From an uncultured Bacteroidales bacterium (GTDB taxonomy: Bacteria; Bacteroidota; Bacteroidia; Bacteroidales; Bacteroidaceae), in the NCBI GenBank assembly GCA_902799655.1, contig CADCBH010000027.1, forward strand, positions 1 to 64,000: a DNA stretch of 64,000 nucleotides, read 5' to 3'. The translations under genes and the position numbers were made by a program. Of this stretch, positions 40,536-50,175 are shown one piece after another. The notes under the pieces are model-generated. The model was given only the letters and a program-made list of their open reading frames with translations, ran no database searches and had not been told where the DNA came from. Each line of letters begins with the position of its first letter. Within the stretch, counting starts at the first letter, position 1.

Positions 40536-43411
40536 GGTCTTTCCAATTCTTCTTTTAAATATCGGGGAGTATAGCCTTTCTCCGAGCGGGCCACCTCTTC
40601 TGGCGTGCCCGTAGAGAGGATGGTGCCACCGCCACGGCCTCCCTCCGGACCCATGTCGATGATCCAGTCGGCCTGACGGATGACGTCGAGGTTGTGCTCG
40701 ATGACGACGATGGTGTTGCCGCGGTCCACCAAGCGGCGCAGCACCTCCATGAGGATGCGGATATCCTCGAAGTGCAGACCGGTGGTGGGCTCGTCGAGGA
40801 TGTAGAAGGTCTTGCCCGTATCCTTCTTCGACAGTTCGGCAGCCAGCTTGATGCGCTGGCTCTCGCCGCCGGAGAGGGTCGTCGAGGGCTGTCCGAGCTT
40901 GATATAGCCAAGACCCACATCCTGGATGGTCTTGATCTTGCGCAGGATGTCGGGCACGTTCTCGAAGAACTCGCAGGCCTGATTGATGGTCATGTCGAGC
41001 ACGTCGGCAATCGACTTGCCCTTGAACCTCACCTCCAGCGTCTCACGGTTGTAGCGCTTGCCGTGACACTCCTCGCAAGGCACCTGGATGTTCGGCAGGA
41101 AGTTCATCTCGATCGTCTTATAGCCATTGCCGCCACACGTCTCGCAGCGTCCGCCCTTCACATTGAACGAGAAACGACCGGGCTTATAGCCACGAATCTG
41201 CGCCTCGGGCAGGTTGACAAACAGCGAGCGGATGTCGCTGAAGACACCCGTATAGGTGGCAGGATTGGAGCGGGGCGTGCGACCGATAGGCGACTGGTCC
41301 ACATTCACCACCTTGTCTATATATTCCAGACCCTCGATGCTGTCGTAGGGCAGCGGCGCCTGCAGCGAACGGTAGAAATGCTTGGAGAGGATGGGGTAGA
41401 GCGTCTCGTTGATGAGCGTCGACTTGCCCGAACCGCTGACGCCCGTCACGACGATGAGCCTACCCAAAGGAAACTCTGCCGTGATGTTCTTCAGGTTATT
41501 CCCTCGGCAGCCACGCAGAACCAGACTGTGGCCCGTGGCGATCGTTTTCTTTGCTGCGACTGTGTCGCAGCGTACGGTCCCATTCAGATAGCGGGCCGTC
41601 AGCGTATCCGTCTTCAGCAGGTCGGCAGGTGTACCTTGGAAGACCACCTCGCCGCCCTTGCGACCGGCCCGCGGCCCAATATCGACTACGTAGTCGGCAT
41701 TGAGCATCATGTCGCGGTCGTGCTCCACCACAATCACCGTGTTGCCCAGGTCGCGCAACTCCTTGAGTGAACGAATCAATCGGTCGTTGTCGCGCTGGTG
41801 CAGACCGATGCTGGGCTCGTCGAGGATGTAGAGCACGTTGACCAGTTGCGAGCCTATCTGTGTGGCCAGTCGGATGCGCTGACTCTCACCACCCGAAAGC
41901 GATGCCGACGAGCGGTTCAGCGCCAGATAGTCCAGTCCCACCTCCAGGAGGAAGTCGAGTCGTGTGCGTATCTCTTTCAGAATCTCGGCAGCAATCTGCT
42001 GTTGCTGATGGTCGAGGTGCCCCTCGGCTTCGTCAAGCCACTGGCGCAGTTCAGAAAGGTCCATGGCTGTCAGCTCAGAGATGTTCTTGTCCCAGATACG
42101 ATAGCTCAGGGCTTCTTTGTTAAGACGCTGTCCGTGGCATACGGGACATTCACATTCTGCCAAGAACTGCTCGGCCCATTTCGATCCACTGGCTGTGTCG
42201 TCATTCTCCATCACCGAGCGCAGGTATTTGACGACACCGTCGTAGTCGACAAAGTAGTCACTGCTGGTATGTACCAGTTCCTTGTCAATGCGTACGGAAT
42301 CCAACGTGCCGTATAGAATCTCGTTGAGGGCATCCTCAGGAATCTCCTCGACGGGCGTCTTCAGAGTACACTCGTAGTTATGGAGAATAGCATCAATCTG
42401 CCAGAAAATCATCTGGCTCTTATATTTACCCAGAGGCACAACGGCACCATCGTGGATAGACAGCTTGCGGTTAGGAATGACCTTGGTGAGATCGATCTCG
42501 TTGATATAGCCCAGACCTTTACAGCGCGGACAGGCACCTTGAGGTGAGTTGAACGAGAAGGTATTGGGAGCCGGGTCGCTATACGAGATACCCGTAGTAG
42601 GGCACATCAGTCGGCGCGAGAAGTGCTTGATGGCACTAGTCTCGTAATCCATAATCATAATGAGACCCTCGCCCTGCTTCATCGCTATCTGTACGCTCTT
42701 CTTCAGGCGGTCTCCTGCCTTCTCCGTGTTCTTGAGGCTGTCTCCGGCCTTTTCTGTAGGTTCCGGTTTTGCCGGAACCGCCAACCGGTCAATCACCACT
42801 TCGATGTCGTGGCTCTTATAGCGGTCAACCTTCATGGCGGGCACGAGTTCCTTGACTTCCCCGTCAATACGCACATGCAGATAGCCCTTGCGGCGCATGC
42901 TTTCGAAGAGTTCACGGTAGTGACCCTTTCGCCCTCTTACCAGAGGCGCCAATATGAGAATCTTGCGACCACTATAGTCGTTTTGTATCATCTCAATGAC
43001 TTTCTCCTCGGTGTATTTCACCATGGCCTCGCCCGTCTCATAGCTATAAGCACGACCTGCTCGGGCAAAGAGCAGTCGCATGTAGTCATAAATCTCGGTC
43101 GTGGTGCCTACCGTTGAACGGGGATTCTTGTTGGTGGTCTTCTGCTCGATGCTGATGACCGGCGACAGACCGGTAATCTTATCGACATCAGGACGCTCCA
43201 TGCCGCCCAGAAAGTTGCGGGCGTAGGCTGAGAAGGTCTCGATATACCGACGTTGGCCCTCTGCAAAGATGGTGTCGAAGGCCAGCGATGATTTACCCGA
43301 GCCACTGAGCCCGGTGATGACGGTCAGCGAGTGGCGTGGTATCTCTACATCAATATTCTTCAAATTGTGGACACGTGCCCCCCAGACCTGAATCTTGTCA
43401 TCTTTGCTCAT
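40532..43411 (-). CDS. uvrA: Excinuclease ABC subunit A (UvrA)
   Basis: 959 residues. Two ABC ATPase halves: Walker [16 protein letters not shown] and [16 protein letters not shown], signature [13 protein letters not shown] and [13 protein letters not shown], Walker [12 protein letters not shown] and [11 protein letters not shown]. The second zinc module ([12 protein letters not shown]...[10 protein letters not shown]) is complete; in the first, the CPxxG stretch reads CPTTGISY, so one Cys pair is partial, as is usual in Bacteroidota from memory. UvrA finds bulky DNA damage and loads UvrB. Around residues 218-240 there is an in-frame insertion of two decapeptides ([20 protein letters not shown]) not expected in the family. 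Starts inside the stop of the CHU_C gene. Confidence 0.95.
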   Translation of the reverse strand: MSKDDKIQVWGARVHNLKNIDVEIPRHSLTVITGLSGSGKSSLAFDTIFAEGQRRYIETFSAYARNFLGGMERPDVDKITGLSPVISIEQKTTNKNPRSTVGTTTEIYDYMRLLFARAGRAYSYETGEAMVKYTEEKVIEMIQNDYSGRKILILAPLVRGRKGHYRELFESMRRKGYLHVRIDGEVKELVPAMKVDRYKSHDIEVVIDRLAVPAKPEPTEKAGDSLKNTEKAGDRLKKSVQIAMKQGEGLIMIMDYETSAIKHFSRRLMCPTTGISYSDPAPNTFSFNSPQGACPRCKGLGYINEIDLTKVIPNRKLSIHDGAVVPLGKYKSQMIFWQIDAILHNYECTLKTPVEEIPEDALNEILYGTLDSVRIDKELVHTSSDYFVDYDGVVKYLRSVMENDDTASGSKWAEQFLAECECPVCHGQRLNKEALSYRIWDKNISELTAMDLSELRQWLDEAEGHLDHQQQQIAAEILKEIRTRLDFLLEVGLDYLALNRSSASLSGGESQRIRLATQIGSQLVNVLYILDEPSIGLHQRDNDRLIRSLKELRDLGNTVIVVEHDRDMMLNADYVVDIGPRAGRKGGEVVFQGTPADLLKTDTLTARYLNGTVRCDTVAAKKTIATGHSLVLRGCRGNNLKNITAEFPLGRLIVVTGVSGSGKSTLINETLYPILSKHFYRSLQAPLPYDSIEGLEYIDKVVNVDQSPIGRTPRSNPATYTGVFSDIRSLFVNLPEAQIRGYKPGRFSFNVKGGRCETCGGNGYKTIEMNFLPNIQVPCEECHGKRYNRETLEVRFKGKSIADVLDMTINQACEFFENVPDILRKIKTIQDVGLGYIKLGQPSTTLSGGESQRIKLAAELSKKDTGKTFYILDEPTTGLHFEDIRILMEVLRRLVDRGNTIVVIEHNLDVIRQADWIIDMGPEGGRGGGTILSTGTPEEVARSEKGYTPRYLKEELERP
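42694..42779 (-). repeat. Duplicated 30-bp unit plus palindrome inserted in uvrA
   Basis: Two related 30-bp units (about 42694-42758) encode the decapeptide pair, and right next to them is a perfect 8-bp palindrome with a 5-base loop (GGTTCCGG at 42759-42766, CCGGAACC at 42772-42779). Frame is kept throughout. Confidence 0.7.
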
Positions 43412-44085
43412 GGATTGCCGCCCTCCAAAACGTTGAAATTGCGCAACAGATTGACGTCACGGCGGATGTTATATTCGATGCCGTCGGCACCGCGAGCTTT
43501 CACATAGACATAGTAGACACCGTCTTTTACCGGACTTCCGTTATAGGTGCCGTTCCAACCTGCCTTCTCGTTGGTGTAGTCTGTCCAGTCATACAGTTTC
43601 TGGCCATGACGGTTGAAGATGTATGCATGGAATTCTACAATGTTCTTGTAGTTGCTCTTGGCCTGGAAATAGTCGTTGATGCCGTCACCGTTGGGCGAGA
43701 AGGCATTGGGCATCTCCAAGTGGCTCTCAGCGACCGTGATGGTCAGCGATGCACTTTCAACGACTTCATTTTCGAACATCACCTGAAGGAGAATCTCCGT
43801 CTTGCCCGCCACGGTGAGGTCGAACTCGGTATCTTGCTCATAGCGGGTGATGTTGATGCCTGCCTGCGTGTTCTTGATGTGCCACTCTACAGTAGCTTCG
43901 GGGTCAAGACCGGAAGGGTTGGAGGTCAGACGGATATGCAGCGGAACCTCAGCAGTAAAGTTCTCGTCCTCTACAACCTCGTGGCCGTCCTTGTCGATAT
44001 ACGTCACCTTTAATTCGATGGTGGCATTGGCCGTCGATGCGAGCAGCCAAAGGGCAAATAACGTTAATATTTTCCTTATTTTCAT
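43408..44085 (-). CDS. Secreted protein with CHU_C (gliding-motility type) C-terminus
   Basis: 225 residues from ATG 44085, where a signal peptide begins (MKIRKILTLFALWLLASTANA); the longer open frame adds 26 residues without signal character. The middle (about 25-130) is beta-rich with an Ig-like pattern. The C-terminal 85 residues (PNAFSPNGDGINDYF, FNRHGQKLYDW, GWNGTYNGSPVKDGVYY) are the CHU_C/type B sorting domain used by type IX secretion. Likely exported to the cell surface. Adjacent to and translationally coupled with uvrA, an odd pairing with no obvious functional link. Confidence 0.82.
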   Translation of the reverse strand: MKIRKILTLFALWLLASTANATIELKVTYIDKDGHEVVEDENFTAEVPLHIRLTSNPSGLDPEATVEWHIKNTQAGINITRYEQDTEFDLTVAGKTEILLQVMFENEVVESASLTITVAESHLEMPNAFSPNGDGINDYFQAKSNYKNIVEFHAYIFNRHGQKLYDWTDYTNEKAGWNGTYNGSPVKDGVYYVYVKARGADGIEYNIRRDVNLLRNFNVLEGGNP

Positions 44086-44106
44086 TTCGATATGCGAATA
44101 TTTGTG

Positions 44107-44114
44107 CAAAATTA
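44107..44114 (-). promoter_or_regulatory. -7 box of the CHU_C-uvrA-kinase unit
   Basis: TAATTTTG on the minus strand, 22 bp before ATG 44085. -33 not clear. Confidence 0.5.
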
Positions 44115-44147
44115 GCGAAAAAAGTAGAACTTCCGCATCTTTTTTTG

Positions 44148-44155
44148 TAATTTTG
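44148..44155 (+). promoter_or_regulatory. -7 box of the LysM-protein unit
   Basis: TAATTTTG on the plus strand, 27 bp before ATG 44183. Divergent partner of the box at 44107, only 34 bp apart, so the two promoters are nearly back to back. Confidence 0.5.
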
Positions 44156-44182
44156 TAGCGCAAAACGAAAAAATAGGCGAAT

Positions 44183-45559
44183 ATGAAACGATTATTAAGA
44201 TATTTCCTCTTACTGACGCTTGCTTGTTTCGTTGCTGAAACAGCTACCGCACAGGTGCAAAACTACAAGGAATTGCACAAGGTGAAGCGCAAGGAGACTA
44301 TTTTCGGCATTGCCCGTGAGAACGGACTGACCATTGAAGAACTCATCAAGGCTAATCCCGAGATGAACGAGCCTGGCTACGAGCTGCACAAGGGAGACTA
44401 TATCAAGATACCTTTCCCCTCTAATCATGCTGCCGAAGCTGCCAGTAAGACGCAACAGCCCCAGATGCCGACAAAGCCCGTTGTGACGGAGCGCGACATG
44501 CGCAATCGGGAAATCCGTGTAGGTGTCATGTTGCCTCTGCATAATGAAAACGGAGATGGTCGTCGCATGGCAGAATACTATCGTGGCGTGCTGATGGCGT
44601 GCGACAGCCTCAGAGTAGGGGGCATCTCGACCGATATCCGTGCCTGGAACGTGACCGAGCAGACTGACATCCAGAAGATACTGAAGGACCCCAAGGCTGC
44701 CGAGTGCGACCTCATCATCGGTCCGCTCTATTCGAAGCAGGTGAAGGCTTTGGGCACCTTTGCCCAAGCCAACGACATCCGTGTGCTGATTCCCTTCTCG
44801 ATTAATTCTGACGAGGTGATTAACAATGGTAATCTCTTCCAGGTGTTCCAGAACGGCAACCAGACCAATCAGGCTTATGTATTCCGTTTCTATCAGCGTT
44901 TTAAAGACTATCACGTCGTCATCATCGATTGTAACGACTCGACGAGTACGAAGGGTAGCTTTACGACGGTGCTGCGCCGCAAGCTTGATCAGGAAAGTGC
45001 ATCCTATTCACTGACGAACTTGAAGTCAAACGAGGCCAAGTTCAAACAAAGTTTCTCTACGACAAAGCATAATGTGGTTGTGCTTAACACCAGCCGTTCG
45101 GCAGAGTTGAATGTTGCCTTTGCCAAGCTTAACGGATTGCTGATGACAGTACCATCGCTGAAGATATCCATGTTTGGCTATCCTGAATGGCTGATGTATA
45201 TCAACAAGCATCTTGATAACTTCTATAAGTTCGACACCTATATTCCGTCAACCTACTATATGAGTCCATTGTCACCCCGTGTCGAGCATTTCAAGAAAAA
45301 GTACCGCTGGAATTTCCACCAGGATATGCAGCCTTACCACCAGCGCTATGCCGTGACGGGCTTTGATCAGGCTTACTTCATGATCAAGGGGTTGCACATG
45401 TATGGTACCAAGTTTACAGGTGCTTCGGGTATGGTGGGCTATACACCCTTGCAGACACCGCTTCATTTCGAACGTATCGGTAATGGTGGCTTGCAGAACC
45501 GGGCCATCCTGTTCGTACATTATACCACAGACAACCGCATTGAAACTATCAACTTCTAA
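44183..45559 (+). CDS. Secreted LysM protein with periplasmic-binding-type fold
   Basis: 458 residues with a signal peptide (to about residue 24). A LysM peptidoglycan-binding domain (about 31-78: HKVKRKETIFGIARENGLTI, ELHKGDYIKIP) is followed, after a Pro/Gln linker, by a type I periplasmic-binding-like fold (about 110-455: IRVGVMLPLHNENGDGRRMA, DLIIGPLYSKQVKAL, HNVVVLNTSRS). This layout, LysM plus a ligand-binding fold, is seen in Bacteroidota and is reminiscent of LpoA-like activators or cell-wall sensing proteins. Ligand unknown. First gene of a five-gene plus-strand run. Confidence 0.75.
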   Translation: MKRLLRYFLLLTLACFVAETATAQVQNYKELHKVKRKETIFGIARENGLTIEELIKANPEMNEPGYELHKGDYIKIPFPSNHAAEAASKTQQPQMPTKPVVTERDMRNREIRVGVMLPLHNENGDGRRMAEYYRGVLMACDSLRVGGISTDIRAWNVTEQTDIQKILKDPKAAECDLIIGPLYSKQVKALGTFAQANDIRVLIPFSINSDEVINNGNLFQVFQNGNQTNQAYVFRFYQRFKDYHVVIIDCNDSTSTKGSFTTVLRRKLDQESASYSLTNLKSNEAKFKQSFSTTKHNVVVLNTSRSAELNVAFAKLNGLLMTVPSLKISMFGYPEWLMYINKHLDNFYKFDTYIPSTYYMSPLSPRVEHFKKKYRWNFHQDMQPYHQRYAVTGFDQAYFMIKGLHMYGTKFTGASGMVGYTPLQTPLHFERIGNGGLQNRAILFVHYTTDNRIETINF

Positions 45560-45563
45560 CAGC

Positions 45564-46319
45564 ATGCGACGCATACTCTTCTTGTTATTGTTGATGCCAT
45601 CAGTGTTGATGGCGCAGGTGGGCGAATATCGCAACGACCTGGCAGTCGGTGGTAGTGTAGGTTACGTCATGAGCAATGTTGGTTTTGTGCCCGATGTGCC
45701 TCAGGGATTCTTGAAGGGAATGACGGCAGGACTGTCTGTGCGTTATACCTGTGAGAAGTATTTCATGAGCGTTTGTTCTATCGTGGCTGAGGTTAACATT
45801 ACACAGACGGGATGGAAAGAAGACATCCTCGATGTCGACAACGAACCTGTTTACTATATTGACGACCCCAATAAGACGTCTCCACTTAGCTACGAGCGGA
45901 AAGTCACATACCTACAGATTCCATTCCTAGCTCGCCTTGGATGGGGAAGAGAACGTAAGGGCTTGCAGGGATTCTTCCAAGCTGGTCCCCAAATAGGATT
46001 CTATCTTGATGAATCAACTAAGTCGAATGTCGTGATTGGAAAGAAGACTGCTAATACTCGCGCTTCACAGGTCGTTGCACAAGATTCTATGGCTATTCAG
46101 AATAAATTTGACTATGGTATTGCGGTAGGTGCTGGCATTGAATTCTCCCTGCCTAAGATGGGACACCTCATGCTTGAAGGCCGCTACTACTATGGCTTGG
46201 GCAACATCTTCAAAAACTCGAAGAGCGACTACTTCGGCAAGTCCAACTACGGACAGATTGTCATCAAGGCCACCTATCTTTTCGACATTGTCAGAACACG
46301 AAATTCTAAAATAAAATAA
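45564..46319 (+). CDS. PorT-like outer-membrane beta-barrel protein
   Basis: 251 residues from ATG 45564, which begins a signal peptide (MRRILFLLLLMPSVLMA); the open frame extends back into the LysM gene but that part has no support. The rest has the alternating strand pattern of the PorT/OMP_b-brl_2 family (GGSVGYVMSNVGF, VTYLQIPFLARLGWG, GIAVGAGIEFSLP, LMLEGRYYYGLGNIF). PorT is a type IX secretion component in Porphyromonas, but many paralogues have other roles, so the exact function is open. Five bp after the LysM gene. Confidence 0.72.
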   Translation: MRRILFLLLLMPSVLMAQVGEYRNDLAVGGSVGYVMSNVGFVPDVPQGFLKGMTAGLSVRYTCEKYFMSVCSIVAEVNITQTGWKEDILDVDNEPVYYIDDPNKTSPLSYERKVTYLQIPFLARLGWGRERKGLQGFFQAGPQIGFYLDESTKSNVVIGKKTANTRASQVVAQDSMAIQNKFDYGIAVGAGIEFSLPKMGHLMLEGRYYYGLGNIFKNSKSDYFGKSNYGQIVIKATYLFDIVRTRNSKIK

Positions 46320-46322
46320 GTT

Positions 46323-47855
46323 ATGTTTGAGAATCAACCGAAAGGTCTTTTTGCGTTGGCATTAGCCAACACGGGCGAGCGCTTTGGTTACTATACCATG
46401 CTGGCTGTCTTCGCCCTGTTTCTGAGAGCTAACTACGGATTGTCGCCTGCTATGGCTGGTACTATCTATAGTGCGTTCCTGATGTTAGTGTATTTCTTCC
46501 CGCTTATCGGTGGTATGATGGCTGATAGGTTTGGTTTTGGCAAGATGGTGACAACGGGTATCATCATCATGTTTGCCGGATACCTGTTGCTGTCAGTGCC
46601 CTTGGGTGGCGACAGTGTCGCATTGGTAGTGATGCTGGCAGCCTTGTTGCTGATCGGTTTTGGTACCGGTCTGTTCAAGGGCAATCTGCAAGTGATGGTG
46701 GGCGACCTCTATAATGATCCGCAGTATAAGGACAAGCGCGATGCTGGTTTCTCTATCTTCTATATGGCTATCAACATCGGTGCCCTCTTTGCTCCTACTG
46801 CTGCCATTAAGATTAAAGAGTATGCAGAGACATCATTGGGCTACTCGTCGAATGATGCCTACCACTTCTCGTTTGCTGTGGCATGCGCCTCGCTGATTCT
46901 GTCTATTGCCATCTATTACCTCTTCCGCAGCACGTTCCGTCATACGGAAGGTGGCACGAAGAAGGATGCCAAGGCTGCTGATGCCGCTCCTGTCGAGGAG
47001 TTGTCAAAGGAGGAGACCAAGCAGCGCATCGTGGCACTCTGCCTCGTGTTTGCCGTGGTTATCTTCTTCTGGATGGCCTTCCACCAGAACGGACTGTCGC
47101 TGACCTACTTTGCTGACGAGTTCACCGCTCAGTCGGCTGAGGGCTTGCAGGCCATGTGCTTCAACGTATGGAACCTCGTAGCCGTCATCTTCATCGTCTA
47201 TGCCCTGTTCTCACTGTTCCAGTCGAAGACGTCAAAGGCAAAAGGTATCTCTGCTGTTGTCATCATTGCCGCATTGGCTTTCCTCTGCCTGTCTTATGAT
47301 GTGGAAGGCAACGTTACGGTATCTGCACCAATCTTCCAGCAGTTCAATCCATTCTATGTGGTAGCCCTGACACCTGTGTCGATGGCTATCTTCGGCTCGT
47401 TGGCTGCCAAGGGTAAGGAACCCTCTGCTCCGCGTAAGATTGCCTATGGTATGATTGTGGCGGCTATAGCCTATGCACTCATGGCCTTTGCTTCATTTGG
47501 CCTGCCAATGCCTCAGACTGAGATGGGACCCGACGGCAATCCTGTTGCTGTTCATGTGGCCGACGTAACGCCCAACCTGCTGATCAGCGTCTATCTGATT
47601 CTTACCTTTGGTGAACTGTTGCTGTCGCCTATGGGCATCTCCTTTGTTTCGAAGGTTGCACCTCCTAAATATAAAGGTATGATGATGGGTGGCTGGTTTG
47701 TGGCAACTGCCATTGGTAACCAGCTCGTTGTCGTTGGTGGTCTGCTCTGGGGCGCTGTTCCTCTTTGGCTGTGCTGGAGCGTATTCTTAGGCGTCTGCCT
47801 CGTTGCTGCCATCTTCATGTTCGCTATGATGAAGCGTTTGGAGAAGGTATGCTAA
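46323..47855 (+). CDS. POT/PTR family proton-dependent oligopeptide transporter
   Basis: 510 residues, about 14 membrane helices. Family signatures: ANTGERFGYYTMLAVFALFL at the N-terminus (the ExxERFxYY motif), FPLIGGMMADRFGFGKMV and DAGFSIFYMAINIGALFAP. It imports di- and tripeptides with protons through the inner membrane. The N-terminus starts directly with MFENQPKGLFAL. The 3' end overlaps the antiporter gene by 7 bp. Confidence 0.9.
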   Translation: MFENQPKGLFALALANTGERFGYYTMLAVFALFLRANYGLSPAMAGTIYSAFLMLVYFFPLIGGMMADRFGFGKMVTTGIIIMFAGYLLLSVPLGGDSVALVVMLAALLLIGFGTGLFKGNLQVMVGDLYNDPQYKDKRDAGFSIFYMAINIGALFAPTAAIKIKEYAETSLGYSSNDAYHFSFAVACASLILSIAIYYLFRSTFRHTEGGTKKDAKAADAAPVEELSKEETKQRIVALCLVFAVVIFFWMAFHQNGLSLTYFADEFTAQSAEGLQAMCFNVWNLVAVIFIVYALFSLFQSKTSKAKGISAVVIIAALAFLCLSYDVEGNVTVSAPIFQQFNPFYVVALTPVSMAIFGSLAAKGKEPSAPRKIAYGMIVAAIAYALMAFASFGLPMPQTEMGPDGNPVAVHVADVTPNLLISVYLILTFGELLLSPMGISFVSKVAPPKYKGMMMGGWFVATAIGNQLVVVGGLLWGAVPLWLCWSVFLGVCLVAAIFMFAMMKRLEKVC

Positions 47856-49258
47856 GTTTTATCCCATTCCTCGTACTGATAGTACTCGTCACGTGTTGTA
47901 TTGCCGTTTTTGGCAATGCAACGCTTGACGGTGCATCACAAGTGTCACTCCTCGTGGCTTCGGCTGTGAGTGTGCTGATAGGTCATTTCTCAAAACGACT
48001 GGAATGGGAGAAATTGGAAAAGGAAATCTCTGACAAGATTGCCAGTTGTACGCCAGCTATCATTATCCTGCTGCTGATTGGTGCCATTGGTGGCACATGG
48101 ATGGTGGCAGGTATTGTGCCCACCATGATTTATTATGGTATGCAGATTATACAGCCGGAGGTATTCCTAGTTAGCAGCAGCGTACTTTGTGCATTGGTTA
48201 GTCTGATGATTGGCTCGTCGTGGACGACTGTTGCAACCATCGGTTTGGCATTGATGGGTATTGGTAAGGCCCATGGCTTTGACGATGGGTGGATTGCTGG
48301 TTCTATCATTACTGGCGCCTATTTCGGTGATAAACTTTCACCACTCTCAGACACCACCGTGTTAGCATCGAGCGTGTCGGGAACGCCATTGTTTACGCAT
48401 ATCCGTTATATGCTATTTACCACCGTACCGACGTTTTGCATCTCGCTGACCATCTTCTTAATTGCCGGTTTCACGATGAACGTCTCTGGACAAGGCAATG
48501 TTGCTGAGTTTATGGATGGTCTGCAGAATACCTTTGTCATCTCGCCTTGGCTTCTCATAGTTCCTGTATTAACAGGCGTAATGATAGCACGCAGATGGCC
48601 GTCGATGGTGGTATTGTTTATGGCCATCTTGCTGGCTGTCGTTGTTGGACTCGTCGTACAGTCAGAACTGGTGCTTCGCATAGCCGGTAATGACGGACAG
48701 GGACTGTTGACATCATATAAAGGAATGATGCGCGTGTGCTATGGCAGTACAGATATAGAGACTGGTAACAGTGTACTGAACGAGTTGGTGCATACCAGTG
48801 GTATGTCAGGCATGATGCCTACCATTTGGCTGATTATCTGTGCCCAGACCTTTGGTGGCGCTTTGACGGCTACAGGTCAACTACAGGACTTGATGCGCCT
48901 GTTGTTACGTTTTGTTCGTGGCACAGCCTCGTTGGTGGCATCAACGGTAGGTACGGCATTGTTCTGTAACATAGCCACTGCTGATCAGTATCTGTCTATT
49001 ATGCTTTCTAGCTCTGTATTCAAGGACACTTATCGAGAGCGCGGTTACGAACCACAACTGTTGAGCCGTTCTTGTGAGGATGGTGCTACGGTTACCTCCG
49101 TCCTTGTGCCTTGGAATACTTGTGGATTGACGCAAAGCACAGTACTTGGCGTTGCTACGCTGACTTATCTGCCATACTGTTTCTTTAACTATCTGTCGCC
49201 TTTGATGAGTATCTTTATTGCGTCAATAGGCTGGAAAATCAAAAGAAAATGTTCTTAA
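47849..49258 (+). CDS. nhaC: Na+/H+ antiporter, NhaC family
   Basis: 469 residues from ATG 47849 (MLSFIPFLVLIVLV); the frame opens earlier within the peptide transporter, but this start overlaps that stop by 7 bp and gives family length. About 11 to 12 membrane helices. Motifs: GGTWMVAGIVPTMIYYG, SSWTTVATIGLALMGI, GAYFGDKLSPLSDTTVLASS. The last matches NhaC-type exchangers that swap Na+ (or malate/lactate in MleN-like members) for H+. The 3' end overlaps the next gene by 10 bp. Confidence 0.86.
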   Translation: MLSFIPFLVLIVLVTCCIAVFGNATLDGASQVSLLVASAVSVLIGHFSKRLEWEKLEKEISDKIASCTPAIIILLLIGAIGGTWMVAGIVPTMIYYGMQIIQPEVFLVSSSVLCALVSLMIGSSWTTVATIGLALMGIGKAHGFDDGWIAGSIITGAYFGDKLSPLSDTTVLASSVSGTPLFTHIRYMLFTTVPTFCISLTIFLIAGFTMNVSGQGNVAEFMDGLQNTFVISPWLLIVPVLTGVMIARRWPSMVVLFMAILLAVVVGLVVQSELVLRIAGNDGQGLLTSYKGMMRVCYGSTDIETGNSVLNELVHTSGMSGMMPTIWLIICAQTFGGALTATGQLQDLMRLLLRFVRGTASLVASTVGTALFCNIATADQYLSIMLSSSVFKDTYRERGYEPQLLSRSCEDGATVTSVLVPWNTCGLTQSTVLGVATLTYLPYCFFNYLSPLMSIFIASIGWKIKRKCS

Positions 49259-50175
49259 GTCTGTTATTAACGGGCTTCTTAACGCTTGTTGAGTTGAACT
49301 GCGAGAATATGTTTGACTGCAAGCATGACTCATTGAAAGATGATACTGAGTGGATGCCTGAAGGAAAACGGAAGTGGACACCTGCCCGCTATTGGGGCAA
49401 GCTCAACCATATCGGACAGGAGATTCTTTCGTGTCAAGAATATGGCGTACCAGACTTGGTGGCATTGGTTGAAGTGGAAAACGACAGCGTGCTCTTCGAT
49501 TTGACACGTCGTTCACTTTTACGAGGGGCAGGCTATGAGTACTTGATGACTGAGTCGCCTGATGTTCGTGGCATTGACGTCGCATTACTCTATCAACCTT
49601 TCTCTTTTCGTCCAGTCTGTTATGACTTTCTATCTATTTCTCCGCTAAAGGATATGCGTCCTACGCGTGATATCCTTTATGTTCAAGGAGAAACCGTCAA
49701 TAGAGATACGTTACACGTCTTTGTGGTGCATGCGCCTAGCCGTTATGGGGGAGAGAAGAAAACACGCCCCTATCGTCAGTTGGTTATTGACCGCCTCTTG
49801 GCTGCAGTCCGCCAGTTACCGCCTGCAGCTAAGGTCGTCATCTGTGGTGATTTCAACGATGGTGTGGAGAACAAACCATTACAACATCTTATTGCTTGTG
49901 GTTTGCATCCTGTCACCGCATCGCTTCAAGGCAAGCATGGTGCCAAGGGTACCTATCGCTATCAGGGCGAGTGGGAACATATTGATCATATCTTCGTCAG
50001 TCACTCCCTCAACAACCTTCTTGATGAGGCCGTTCTCCATGATGCTCCCTTCCTACTTGAGGAAGACAAAAAATACGGAGGAGTAAAACCCCTCCGTACC
50101 TATAATGGTTATCGCTACCAACGTGGATTCAGCGATCATCTGCCGCTGATAGTTCGTTTTCGTCTGCCTCAATAG
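49249..50175 (+). CDS. Endonuclease/exonuclease/phosphatase (EEP) family protein
   Basis: 308 residues. EEP-fold motifs: LNCENMF near the start, PDLVALVEVEN (metal-binding Glu), IDVALLYQP, HVFVVHAPSR, VVICGDFNDG and the C-terminal FSDHLPLIV with the catalytic Asp-His. The family covers DNases, sphingomyelinases and inositol phosphatases; the substrate cannot be named. An N-terminal hydrophobic run (MFLSLLLTGFLTLV) may be a signal peptide, which would place it in the periplasm. Convergent with the RidA-like gene, with a 7-bp 3' overlap. Confidence 0.85.
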   Translation: MFLSLLLTGFLTLVELNCENMFDCKHDSLKDDTEWMPEGKRKWTPARYWGKLNHIGQEILSCQEYGVPDLVALVEVENDSVLFDLTRRSLLRGAGYEYLMTESPDVRGIDVALLYQPFSFRPVCYDFLSISPLKDMRPTRDILYVQGETVNRDTLHVFVVHAPSRYGGEKKTRPYRQLVIDRLLAAVRQLPPAAKVVICGDFNDGVENKPLQHLIACGLHPVTASLQGKHGAKGTYRYQGEWEHIDHIFVSHSLNNLLDEAVLHDAPFLLEEDKKYGGVKPLRTYNGYRYQRGFSDHLPLIVRFRLPQ

